This document shows, piece by piece, positions 11,171-21,740 of a stretch of DNA of 64,000 bases. Origin of the DNA: Mytilus edulis (Eukaryota; Mollusca; Bivalvia; Mytilida; Mytilidae). The position numbers and the translations under genes are program-made. The stretch is from contig NC_092345.1 of assembly GCF_963676685.1 (NCBI RefSeq), forward strand, positions 43,607,838 through 43,671,837. Direction: 5' to 3'. Each line of letters starts with the position of its first letter. Positions within the stretch are counted from its first letter, which is position 1. The notes beneath the pieces are model-generated. The model saw only the letters and a program-made list of their open reading frames with translations. It did no database searches and was not told the DNA's origin.

Positions 11171-11947
11171 TCTCGTTTTCATTTTATGTATTTTTTCTGG
11201 GTTTATGTGAAATTGATATGTTATATTTAGATATACAACATAACGAAGTTATATCCTCTTGTATCTTGAGGCATTATTTTTTTTATAGATTATTACCTTT
11301 TATAAATGAATACATGTATAATTTAGTAAGGGTGTCGCATATGGAGCAGGTTCTGTTTACTCTTTCGGTGCACTTTGGATTAATCCCGGTTTTTTGGTGG
11401 AGTTATTGTTGCTCAATCTGAAGTTTTTCTATGTTGTGTTTTGTACTGTTTTTTGTCTTCCTTTATAAATCTTTTTTCGTTCGTGTTTTTCCATGTCGTT
11501 GTAAATTTGTTTTCGAGGTAGAATACCCAATTGTTTTTTTGTCGCCCTCTGTTAACAGAGATACACTCTCCGCTATCGGGATAAATCTATTTTGAAACGT
11601 AGAGAATAGTAAATTAAATGTCAGCTTTAAAATGTATATGTATCGGTTTAATAATATATGAATTATTCCTATTAAGCGATCAGGTTTTTCACCATGAACT
11701 CCCATGGGACATCTTTTAATTGAAAGGAATCATTTGTGTCCTCCATATATGTTTGCACAGCAATATTTTCAAGAGTCATACTCTTATATTGAAATTGCAC
11801 TAATTTGTCAATAAATAAAATACCAAATATTAATTTTTAATTTGTCTAGTATTCATGGCTATAAAATGTAGTGTCAATGCTGTAACTAGTTTACGTTCCG
11901 TTTACCAAAATCAATTATAATGAAGTGTTGATTTCAATGTTTTAACA

Positions 11948-12451
11948 ATGGATGAAGACGAGATCATTTTAAATGTTGGAGGTACAGTGTTCATTACATT
12001 CTGGGAAACTTTACAAAAATATCCAAACACAAAATTGGGATCCTTAACAGAAGATTCTCCACATTATCGAAAGGATAAGCATATTTATTTCTTTGATCGA
12101 AATCCAGAGCTATTCAATACTATATTAGACTTTTATCGTAACGACACGTTGCATTTTCCAAATCATCTTTGCAGTGGACTTTGGCATCAGGAATTAAGAT
12201 ATTGGGGTTTATCTATTAGAAGTACTATATCAGAATGTTGTTATTCAACGTATGTAAAGTACTGCAAAAACGACACTATCATTCAAAATTTACGGAAGGC
12301 ATTAGACACGGGTTCGACTGAAGAATTAGATGGCTGGGATTTAGAAAATTTAAGCAGTAGTGAAGAATACATTTCAACCGAATATGTAAAGGGAATTAGA
12401 GTTCGTATGTGGAACTTCTTATCCGAACCTAGGTCATCAACTCAAGCTAAG
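11948..12451 (+). CDS. Kv channel exon 1 (T1 domain)
   Basis: 168 codons covering the whole tetramerisation domain and linker. The donor AAG|gtaatg leaves the exon in phase 0. The Ser/Glu-rich linker (LSSSEEYIS) lies between T1 and the membrane domain. Confidence 0.9.
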
Positions 12452-15400
12452 GTAATGTTAATTATTGTGAAAGATATTAATTAACTAATCTTAGATACCA
12501 GGATTAACATTAACCTTTTATTCATGTTTTCTATTTCATATCCCAAGTCAGAGGCAGGTTTATATGATGCGTTATCAAATCTTTTTTATCTGTAAAAATA
12601 TATCCCCATTTGGTCTGGAAATTGAAATACACATTGTTCTGCTTTCGCAGTCTTAAATCGAGATGAAATACATAGTATAATAAAATTAATTAATTAAAAA
12701 AGCCCTAAAGGATATGAAATACATTGGAAAGTTCCCTGAAGATAAAAGCTTATCAATTTTAGTTTTGAAAACGATGAAGCGAAAATAGAGTATTATAATC
12801 TATCAATAGTGTGTAAAATTAGTGTTAGCATATTTACTTCCAAAATATAGACTTTCCGTTCATTCTTTTTCGATAATTTTTTCAATATATTTATGTAAAT
12901 CGTAATTTGTTTTTCTTGAAGCAAGATCTATCACATAATAAATAGAATACACTGTACATAAAAATTTCAGACACAAAGAATGGTTTCAATGGTACAGTCA
13001 AATTCAATGCAGGTGTTAAAGTGGGTTTTATTCTCTTATGTCATGCCTAATACAATATTGCATTGTCATTATACTACATGAAAGGTTAATAATCAATATA
13101 ATTAATCATTGATAGGATGTTTTTTTATTTTTTATATAAAACAGGAAATCATTTGAGAATTAATGTTGTTACAATTATGTTATTCGATTCACAGTTGAAG
13201 GCATTTTTTTGTGTTTTAACAAAATAGGACGAATTCCTCGTAAGTATCTAGAACATTATCTAAATATGAACAACTCATTCTAGAAAAGAAACACTGAGTA
13301 TTTCTATTTAGTAATTAATATATTAAAAGAGAAAAGATAAATACCAAAGGAAAAATCAAACTCATAAGTAGAAACATAAGGCAATGCAATGTCAAAACTG
13401 AAACGTAAAACGACCAAACGACAAACAAGAGTCTACAAAACACAAAATAGAAAACTAAATATTGAGTGAGCAACTCATACCTTGTAATTGAATTTTTATT
13501 GACTTAACTTTGTATTTAACATTACGCTTTCGGCGTCTCATATGAGGGTTACTAGTATTTCAAGCTTGGGACAACTACTTCGTCGATGGATCACGACTCG
13601 CATATCTATGGTATGCAAGTACCGAGAGCCTGAGTAAGTGTATTTCAGCAGAAACGAGATTTGTTCATGGAAAACGGCTCTACTATTTTGCATACATACA
13701 AATTGTTGACAACTGTATGGTGATAAAATACAACTCATTTCTTTCATTAACTGGTGACGTCTGATCCGTCATTTGCGACAACGGTATGACAGAACACCGA
13801 TCGTAGTTATTATATATTATATTTCAATCTCAATATTTTTTCCACGGACACTATTCAACACTTCCTCAAATGTTTCGTTTTCATTGATTATCTAACAGGT
13901 TTGAATAGTACTAGTACCGAGGGGTGTAAATTTTCGCTTACTTTCGCGGATATAACAAAATCGGCAAAATAAATTCCGCCAATTTAAAATTGCAAAGTCA
14001 TTGATAAAAGTTTTGAATTGGCAATTATAACCGCCAAAATATTTCGTTTACCTTCACGAAATTTTACACCCGAGCAAATAACCCGCTATACGGTATTCGA
14101 TTTGTTTAAAAGTTCACTTAACTTCGAAACAATTCTGTTTATTTAAGTCAAAAACCTGAGTTACGAGCAAAGTACGATTTGTTAAAAATACCGTAAAATG
14201 CACTGTCACAGATTAAAAAAAACACACAATTGTAAGCCAGCAAAACAAAACGTTCTAAAAAACACACAATTGTAAGCCAGCAAAACAAAACGTTCTAAAA
14301 AACATCAACGTTTGTGTTGTATATATAGGGCGATACAATTTAAGGAGGAAAACTTTTGCACCCTGAATTTTTACATGAAAATTTATTTATCTACATTACT
14401 TTAATCTATCCGATGTTGACAAGACCACTAAATGAAATATTTCATATTTCTAAATTGTGTCTTACAAATTTGCTTTAGAGATTCAAAATTCTTGCACTTT
14501 GTGCCAAACTGCCAAATTGTCTCATATTGAGATTTGTTTAGACCCATCTCAAAAAAGATGTTTTGCTACTTGATGTTATTTAGGGTATGTATGATGGTTA
14601 TTTGGGCAAAGCTTTTATCCAATTCTGTCCAAATACTGTATATACAAACTTCATTCTACGTTGTCAAATTTCAATTTATCTACGAGGAAGAAGCATTTCT
14701 GCACTGAGGCGACCATATTATCAACAAGATTAAACCATTAGATTTGTATTGCCTTGGTCTTGTATCATCCTATGGAATTAAAAGAATAAATTGCGTATTT
14801 TTCTCAACTCATATGCGAAGCATGTATAATCTGTTGTACATTACCGAAAAAAAGAAGGAAAATAACCAGGGTTTTCATGTTCTCTTAAAGCAAAAATCAA
14901 AGATCTATAATACATTAGCTTCTTTGAAAAAAAATGTCATACACTACAAATGCAGGGTATTCAAATTAAGGCGATCATTTGTTTCTTCTTCAAATATTCC
15001 TATATTATTGATAATATTTTATTTCATAATACAAAATTGTCATTTCTCAACAAATATATAGCCATAAACACACTGATTGGCAAATTGATGCGTTTCTTTG
15101 ATGCCGTAAAATTAGAAAATGAATTATTAAAACTAGTGTCGATAGGTAATCACAAATCATCTATCCATTAACCATGTTAACAAGACTCGGCTCATTGCCA
15201 TCCTGTCCATAGAGAGGTAATAACCGAACATCTCTAGGAATCCGGCATCAGTTAACACTTATTTGTATAGAATCATATCAATAAATGCAAGATGCATTAG
15301 GGTAAACGTAAAGAGGAAAAACACGAAGTGAATTTCCCATCGAGTTGTCTAAAATGTTCCATTACTCTGCTAGTTTTATATTCAAAATTAAAATACAAAT

Positions 15401-18400
15401 GAATTACTCTGTATTGTTTTTGAGTTAACATAATCTTTTTACACAACATAACATATCAGTGCATAAAATCGTTCTCTGTATTGAACAAAAATTTCATATA
15501 AGATGTAAAACAAGGGTTTGATATAATTCACCTTACACTTATTTTGTCTGGAATAAGCTCAAGGTGAAAAGCTTTGTAAATAGATACAAACCATTTGGAG
15601 GCATCAATAAGATATAACCAAAAACTGGCAAAACGTCCACATAACCGATGGAATCGCAACCTTGGTTTATGTTCAATTGCTTAATCTATAAAACTGAACA
15701 TTTACAATCAAAATGAACTCTCATTAAGCATTGTTTTATATTATTCGTCAAATTTGATTTCATTTGCATAATCGTAAGTAAAGTTTTACTATTCTAAAAT
15801 TGTGACTAGCAACAAAACGAAATGTCCTGTATCAAGTCAGGAATATGACAGTTGTTATCTAAATAAACTCATTATATATACCAGTATTGAAAATGTGTAT
15901 TTGCGCCAAACGTGCGTTTCGTCTACAAAAAATTCATCAGTGACGCTCGAATCGAAAAAGTAAAAAGGCAAAATAAAGGACAAAGTTGAAGAGGATTAAA
16001 GTTGGTCTCTTTTTTTTTTTGTTGCATTGTCGTTTGGGTTTTGTTGCACTTCCGTGTTTCTGCCGTTTCGTTGTTTTCCTCATATAGTTGATTTGTTTCC
16101 CCTGGTTTTAGTTTGTAAACAGAATTTGTTTTCTTTCAATCCATTCATGACTATTGATCAGCGGTATACTACTGTTGTCTTTATTTAGTGCTGTCAGTGT
16201 CAAATATATTTTTGTAAGAGTCAATTTGGCCTTTTTTTCAATCATAATTATTTACTTCCTAGAATGAATTTAATTCAGTTCACCTGTCAGCAGGCTAGGA
16301 ACGAAATTTTGTAAATGATTTTTCAACATTTACTACATCACAAAAAAAAACCCAAAGAACAGCAATTTGCCATTCTTTACAAGAAATTTTAAAAGGCAAA
16401 ATCAAGTTTCACTGAAATAAATAATTTTAGATACAGCATTGGAATTCAATTACGGATAAATTTGTTATAGTTGTTGATATATAACATGGCATATGTTATT
16501 TTGTTAAGTGAGGACGGTGTGATAATGAATGAGTTCTATAATGTATTGTATTTCGTGTTTATCTTTGATTGCTTTCGATCAATTATAAATCCTTTTACAA
16601 TGGGATTATTAGTATATAAAATGAATATGAAGCAAAGTCATTGTATGTTCTATTTCTAATTTCATTTCTGATCGATTCGCTTTCTGTTCATTTTTATTGT
16701 CGGAATTTCGGAAATGGGCTAAGTCATAATTAAAGGCACCAAGAGTACTTTTTTGTAAAGCACAAATTGCTAAATCTGGACAAATTATCTCCTGCTCCCT
16801 GCTTTATTCTGTATTTTCGCAAGAAGCAAGAGATGACCCTTTCTTGACTTTTTTTATTGCCAGACATATATACAAATGTATTCATATGTTTTTTTGTGAT
16901 AGAGATTAACATTGCAGATAATAAACGAAGAAAATAGTAATACTAGAACTGCAATGTCTTAACCTCAAGGGTGTGGCCGGGAGTAGTGTTACATTGTCTC
17001 ATTCAAATGACACATTTTGGTAAATTTATTACATTCATACTTGCCTTTAGTAAACGAAAGTCTCGTGTAACACAATTTAAGCCTTGTACCTATGATTAAT
17101 AAAATTAAGAATGGAAATTGGGAACGACCAAAGAGAATAAAACAGCCGAAGGCCACCAATGAATCTTCAACAAGCGAGAAAATCCCGCAATTGAAGACGT
17201 GCTTTAGCTAGCCCATAAACAAAAAGTACTGGACGTCATACTTAACTCCGGAATATATAAATGAACAAAAATAAAAAAAAAAAATCATACAAGATTAACA
17301 AAGGCCAGAGGCTCCTGACTTGAGACAGGCGCTGGCAAAAAAACTGCGTGGTTAAACATGTATTATGACATCTCAGATACATCTAGCCAATGTACAAAAT
17401 ACAAACACAGCAATAGCAAAACACAGTTTAAAAGAAGTCAAAATCCGATGTCGATAGAATACAAAAGTAAAGCTAAATGACAATGATACATTAACAAAGG
17501 ACTACTAGCATTTACTGACATGCCAGCTCCAAACCTCAATTAAATTGATTGAAATATTATGTTTTCATCATATAAATATCAAGCATATCCATCCCGTTAG
17601 AAGTTTAGTATCATACCATCATAAAATATATGGGAAGAACAGTACATGTATCATGCCAACAACTGGTTTTAGAATAAATGTGTGTATTTGCGATGCATAT
17701 ACCCTAAAAGGGAATCAATATTAAAGCTAACATATGCAATCTTTAATGACCTGACAACAGTATCGTAACTATATCCCTTCTTAATAAGTCTGTTAAAAGG
17801 TTTGGTTAGCTTTTGAGGTTAATGGCGACATTTTTGTGCTTTGTGAGGAATGTCCCCATAAAATATTGGATGTTAAATACCCGAACGTAAAAGATGTCTG
17901 CATGTTGATTTATATTTACGAATGATGTCCATGTACCGATGACAAGATTTAGTAAATGTTTTGACTTGATCATAATATCTAAAACCATGGTGTAATATTT
18001 TTTTTAGTAAATACAGACGTCTTTCGTTAAAATCTAACGTTGTTACATACACGAACAAGTTGAGATACATAAATAACATAAGATGATGACAAGGGAACGT
18101 TACCATCTTAAAATGAATAGAAAATGAAAAATAAATTTTGGTATTAATTCAGCTTCCCGTTAATGTTATAGATCAAGGAAAGGGTAGTGTGCATTGTTAG
18201 TATTAGCTTTATTTAAAGTTAGTTCAAAAGGTTGAATCGCTTAGTGTACATACTGAAGTCGTTATTATTCAGAGCTCACATATCATCCAAATATCTAAAA
18301 GTAGTATTAAATGTTCGTATAATATGTTGTGTAGATGGGTCTTTGCTGATTTTGGTCATAAATTGTAACTCATAACAAACAGGTCCGCAAAGAATTGTGC

Positions 18401-20002
18401 ACCGTAAGTCTTTATTGGAATTCCGATAACTTGACGATATACGGAATCTCCAAAGCAAACAAAATGTTAACTAAAAAATTCAAGGGCAGTTAAAGTATCA
18501 AAGCAGGTCCAATTAACATAGTTCTTTTGTTTGTTGTTACTTAAAAAATACCTTAAATAGTTTGAACATATGTACTTGTTATCTGACTTTTTAAATTCCC
18601 ATTTAATTAGGTATGGTAATTTTTTCTTGATAAGTATATGAGGCAAAGTGGTATATAGAGTATAAAAATCAAAACTTTGAACAGATTCAAAATCACTATT
18701 TTACAACCATGCTCTTTGCCGATGCCACAGCTAGTGGAAGTTTCCTCCTCGAGACAATACATTGCATAATATATTTCAATAAAGTTTAATACATGGAATT
18801 ACAGATAAATGAAGTTGTAAAATATCGAGCCCGAAACGGTTTTTAATCCAGATGAATACCGTAGTATTTTTTCTCATCTAAATCGTTGGAAAGATTTAAC
18901 TCGACTAACCATTTATCCTATTGTTGTACACTTTGCCATTTCTTCAAGTTACGCTAGATAAGGTCGGGTTTTGGATTTTTAGGTTTCATATGTTGGTAAC
19001 CAGTAAAGCATACACTAAGTTTTCCGACAAACATAAGCACTAGTACAGGTAAGTCTTAAGGGAGAATTGAATACTTCCATGTTCTCTAGTATTGGCTAGT
19101 AATGCTTTATAGACATACTGTTCATATATTTGGATTGTTTCTTTCAGATTTATAATGGTTTCTACTTCACAGTGGTATTTTTGTCAGCTTTGTCCACCTT
19201 ATTGATAACCATGCCAGAACTACGATCAGATAACAGGAAATTCCCAACTTACAACATCTCTGATGTTATCAGGTTTCTAAAACTGGATGAAAATAACACA
19301 AAACAAATGATACTCGAAACAAGGGAGATACCCGAATGGTTGATGCTGTTCGATCTATTTTTGGCGTTTTACTTCGCCATCGAATTTTTATTTCGCGTCT
19401 GTTTTTGTCCTGATAAAAGGTTGTTTTTCAAGGATTGGCTGAATATTTTGGATGCTTTACTTTTCACCGCTATAATGGTTCGCGTCATGGTGGACAGAAA
19501 CCCGGGATGGTTTTTATCACAAAATTCAAACATTATTTTACCGTTGTACAAAATATGTAATTGCATCACTGTGTTCAGAATATTCCGATTTCTTCGTTTG
19601 GCAAAACAATTTAGCGGTCTTTATGTTTTAGTTTTAGCACTTAAGGCTAGCTGGAAAGAATTAATGCTGTTTTTCTTCACGATTTTACTATTTGCACTTT
19701 TGTTTGCTAATTGTATTTTTTATGCAGAAATGCAGGAATCGACAACCTTTCCTAACTTGCTATACGGTCTTTGGTGGGCTATAATTACCTTGACGACCGT
19801 TGGTTATGGCGATCATGTGCCAAAGTCACCGATTGGTCAGGTCATAGGATCATTTTGCGCTATATGTGGAATAATTGTTTTAGCAATGCCAGTTGCAATG
19901 ATTGTTGCAAATTTCAACGAGTATTATCAGAGAAATAGAGATCGTCAACAATTTATGAGGCTTAAGATTATTGAGAAGAAGAAAACTATAATTTCAATAT
20001 AA
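11948..20002 (+). CDS. Voltage-gated potassium channel, Shaw/Shab-like (452 aa)
   Basis: Two exons, 11948-12451 and 19148-20002, join in phase 0. The product is a Kv alpha subunit, a plasma-membrane K+ channel that assembles as a tetramer. The T1 assembly domain spans about residues 5-100, opens with ILNVGGT and carries zinc ligands H69, C75, C97 and C98. That places it with the Shab/Shaw/Shal group rather than Shaker. S1 begins near residue 173. S2 has the acidic FYFAIEF and S3 has NILD. S4 is FRIFRFLRLAKQ with R312, R315, R318 and K321. The pore has TTVGYGD (384-390). S6 ends LAMPVAMIVANF. Oddities: the outer two S4 arginines are missing, S6 has PVA (416-418) instead of PVP, and the zinc spacing is C-x21-CC rather than the usual x20. 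The cytoplasmic C terminus is short and basic. The start is the ATG just before the T1 domain. Confidence 0.92.
13340..13485 (-). repeat. Dispersed A-rich repeat fragment
   Basis: The segment 'ccaaaggaaaaatcaaactcataa...cgaccaaacgacaaacaaga' resembles the reverse complement of short dispersed mussel repeats; a related piece lies at 22895-23115. No gene is visible here. Confidence 0.4.
13918..14074. mobile_element. Small inverted-repeat element (MITE-like)
   Basis: The ends 'cgaggggtgtaaattttcg' and 'cgaaattttacacccgag' are near-perfect inverse complements about 120 bp apart. Inside, 'ttcgcttactttcgcgg' and 'tttcgtttaccttcacg' repeat the same theme. The element is about 157 bp and non-coding. 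The target duplication is not clear. Confidence 0.6.
14217..14300. repeat. 40-bp tandem duplication
   Basis: A 40-bp unit containing 'cacaattgtaagccagcaaa' is repeated twice with no visible mismatch, suggesting a recent duplication. Confidence 0.9.
15875..16005 (-). repeat. Family E dispersed repeat, minus copy
   Basis: 'cgccaaacgtgcgtttcgtc' followed by 'tcatcagtgacgctcgaatc' is the reverse complement of the family E core, with the 'caaagttgaagagga' end. Confidence 0.8.
16015..16195 (+). repeat. Family A dispersed repeat, copy 2
   Basis: It contains 'gttgcattgtcgtttgggtt', 'cttccgtgtttctgcc' and 'ctggttttagtttgtaaa'. It matches the minus copy at 21165-21395 over its length. Confidence 0.8.
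17100..17360 (-). repeat. Family D dispersed repeat, minus copy
   Basis: It reads in reverse as the family D ends: 'gagaatggaaattggg' complement on one side and 'aacaaaggccagaggctcc' on the other, with 'cagccgaaggccacc' between. Confidence 0.7.
17805..18690 (-). pseudogene. Reverse-transcriptase relic in the Kv intron
   Basis: The minus strand carries in order: SFDFYTLYTTLP and NYVNWTCFDTL, a catalytic-type RYLDDM, then ELTLNKANTNN and PFLDL, then LDFNERRLYLLKKILHHG and RYMDIIRKYKSTCRHLLRSG. These follow the order of a retroelement reverse transcriptase (fingers, YxDD palm, thumb). The frame is broken by stops and shifts between these pieces, including a stop directly after RYLDDM, so it is non-functional. 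It lies antisense to the channel gene. A family E module starts beside it at about 18695. The element class (Penelope-like or another non-LTR group) is not settled by the fragment. Confidence 0.75.
18695..18780 (+). repeat. Family E module fragment
   Basis: 'tttacaaccatgctctttgcc' and 'cacagctagtggaagtttcc' match the module near 4510-4570 ('tttacaaccactgcgtagat', 'cacagctggtggagtttcc'). Confidence 0.6.
19148..20002 (+). CDS. Kv channel exon 2 (S1-S6, pore, C terminus)
   Basis: The acceptor ttgtttctttcag enters in phase 0. This single exon encodes 284 residues with all six membrane segments, the pore loop and a short cytoplasmic tail ending KKKTIISI. The stop TAA is at 20000-20002. Confidence 0.93.
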   Translation: MYNGFYFTVVFLSALSTLLITMPELRSDNRKFPTYNISDVIRFLKLDENNTKQMILETREIPEWLMLFDLFLAFYFAIEFLFRVCFCPDKRLFFKDWLNILDALLFTAIMVRVMVDRNPGWFLSQNSNIILPLYKICNCITVFRIFRFLRLAKQFSGLYVLVLALKASWKELMLFFFTILLFALLFANCIFYAEMQESTTFPNLLYGLWWAIITLTTVGYGDHVPKSPIGQVIGSFCAICGIIVLAMPVAMIVANFNEYYQRNRDRQQFMRLKIIEKKKTIISI

Positions 20003-21160
20003 ACGAAATTCTATTGTACTTTCATTGTGTTTTTCGTGATTTGTTTGAATTATATTAAATTGTATTCAAAACTTGTGTTATCTTCCTATGATGAATTGTA
20101 ACAAATCGAACGATCTTTTCGTGGGTTTACATAATATTTTCAAAGTTGCTGTTTCGTGCCAAGAATATAAACATGCGTACGAATACCCTATATCTTGAAT
20201 TTAGATTAGCCATAGATGAATTACCAATGATTGGTCAATTACGCTTCTGTGTTTATAGTTCTCAACAAAAATAATTTCTCACACAAAAGAACAAAAAACA
20301 AAATGAAATTACACAAAATATAAAACATAATTCAAATTATATTATTGAGAGCGTGTGATAAAAAGAATTCGAACCAAATTTATTAAACTTGAAATTAAGA
20401 TGGATAATCATAATGTCCCGAAATATCAAAATGAAATCAGAAAGACATTTAATAATATTTGATGTGATCACGCTATCATATGCGCAGATTGGAATGAAAT
20501 TGAAATCTATAGTTACAATGTGTTGATCCAAAATCACAGCGGGGTTAGAAATTATATGCTGTCCTGGTAAGCATTAAAGTTGATAATCTTGACCAAAACA
20601 GGACTCTTAGCTATTTAGGTACATTGTTCTTTGCATATTCTGCAGACGGTTCAGGATCACTGAAATATTTCATGCATATTCAGGAAGATATTGATGACGA
20701 AAAAAGGATGGAAGTATTCAGCCTCATATAATTGAATTTACACCAAAATAAGAACAATAAGCATATATCAAATAAATTTGCGTAATGTGATTATTGCTTA
20801 CTATGTGATAACGGCACAAGTAAGAGCGTAATTTTAGAAAATGCCTGTAACATATACATATACATTTGTAGCCGGCTACTAAACTAATCCGTTTATCGTG
20901 AGTCCTGTTAATCTATCAATCATCATTTTTCTCTTTCATTGATTGCAACTGAGGCCATACAATTGTTCATTGATTGTCAGGGTGACAACGTCAATGTTTG
21001 CAAGAGATAGTTAACGTGCAGTGAACTCCTTTCCCGGGAATGTAGTAATACATCTGTTGCAATGGCTCGAAATCGATGTTGGTTGATTGTTTAATTGATT
21101 GCCAAAGTGACAACGGACCCCAAGAAAGTTGCCGAAAGATACAGAAAGTGCTTCACTCGT
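20003..21160. other. Intergenic, nothing recognised
   Basis: AT-rich sequence after the channel gene. I see no convincing coding, tandem or inverted structure. Confidence 0.45.
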
Positions 21161-21164
21161 CCTA

Positions 21165-21395
21165 TAAATAACGGCAACAGTAGTATACCGATATTTGAAA
21201 TTCATAAATAGATTTAGAGAAAACAAATCCGTGTTACAAGCTAAAACTGAGGGCAACACATCAATTATAAGAGGAAAACAATGAAACAACAGAAACACTG
21301 AAGTGCAACAACAAACCAAACGACAATGCAACACACACAGAAACGAACTATAAGATAACAACTGCCGTTTTCCTGACTTGGTACAGGACATTTTA
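21165..21395 (-). repeat. Family A dispersed repeat, minus copy
   Basis: It contains 'gaaacaacagaaacactgaa' and 'caaacgacaatgcaacacac', the reverse of copy 2. It ends with 'cctgacttggtacagga', the family I/D-type junction. A 126-codon minus frame across it is repeat-derived. Confidence 0.75.
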
Positions 21396-21589
21396 AAGAA
21401 AAAATGGTGGGTTGAACTGGGTTTTGTGGCTAGCCAAACCTCGCGCTTTTATGGCAATATTTGTTATGACACTAAAATGACAACATGACATGACAGGACT
21501 GCAGTACAAATAAATTGAACAGCATTCAGGACAGAGAAATACACAAATAAGTTAACAATACAATAGACATGCTAATAGTTATTAAAGGT

Positions 21590-21740
21590 ATCAGGCTTAT
21601 AATGTAATACGCCAGACTCGTATTTCGTCTACAAAATACTCCTCAGTGACGCTAAGGTAAAAAAATAGTAAAGAAAGTCAAACAAAGACGAAGAGCATTG
21701 ATGACCCTAAATTCCAAAAAGTAGCGCCAAATACGACTAC
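21590..21740 (-). repeat. Family E dispersed repeat, minus copy
   Basis: 'gccagactcgtatttcgtc' and 'ctcagtgacgctaag', then 'agagcattgatgaccc', are the diverged reverse complement of the family E core. Confidence 0.7.

Larger units (their letters stand above)
12452..19147 (+). other. Kv channel intron (6.7 kb)
   Basis: It contains a 40-bp tandem duplication, a hairpin element near 13918, dispersed repeats of families A, D and E, and an antisense reverse-transcriptase relic at 17805-18690. Small open frames here (for example 14744-15061) lack splice context and codon bias, so I do not call them genes. Confidence 0.8.

Noticed and set aside
14744..15171. Overlapping plus-strand open frames of 105 and 73 residues
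   Set aside because: Codon composition is that of AT-rich intron, there are no splice partners, and no recognisable motif.
21011..21391. 126-residue minus-strand open frame
   Set aside because: It lies over the family A repeat, and equivalent frames are broken in the other copies.
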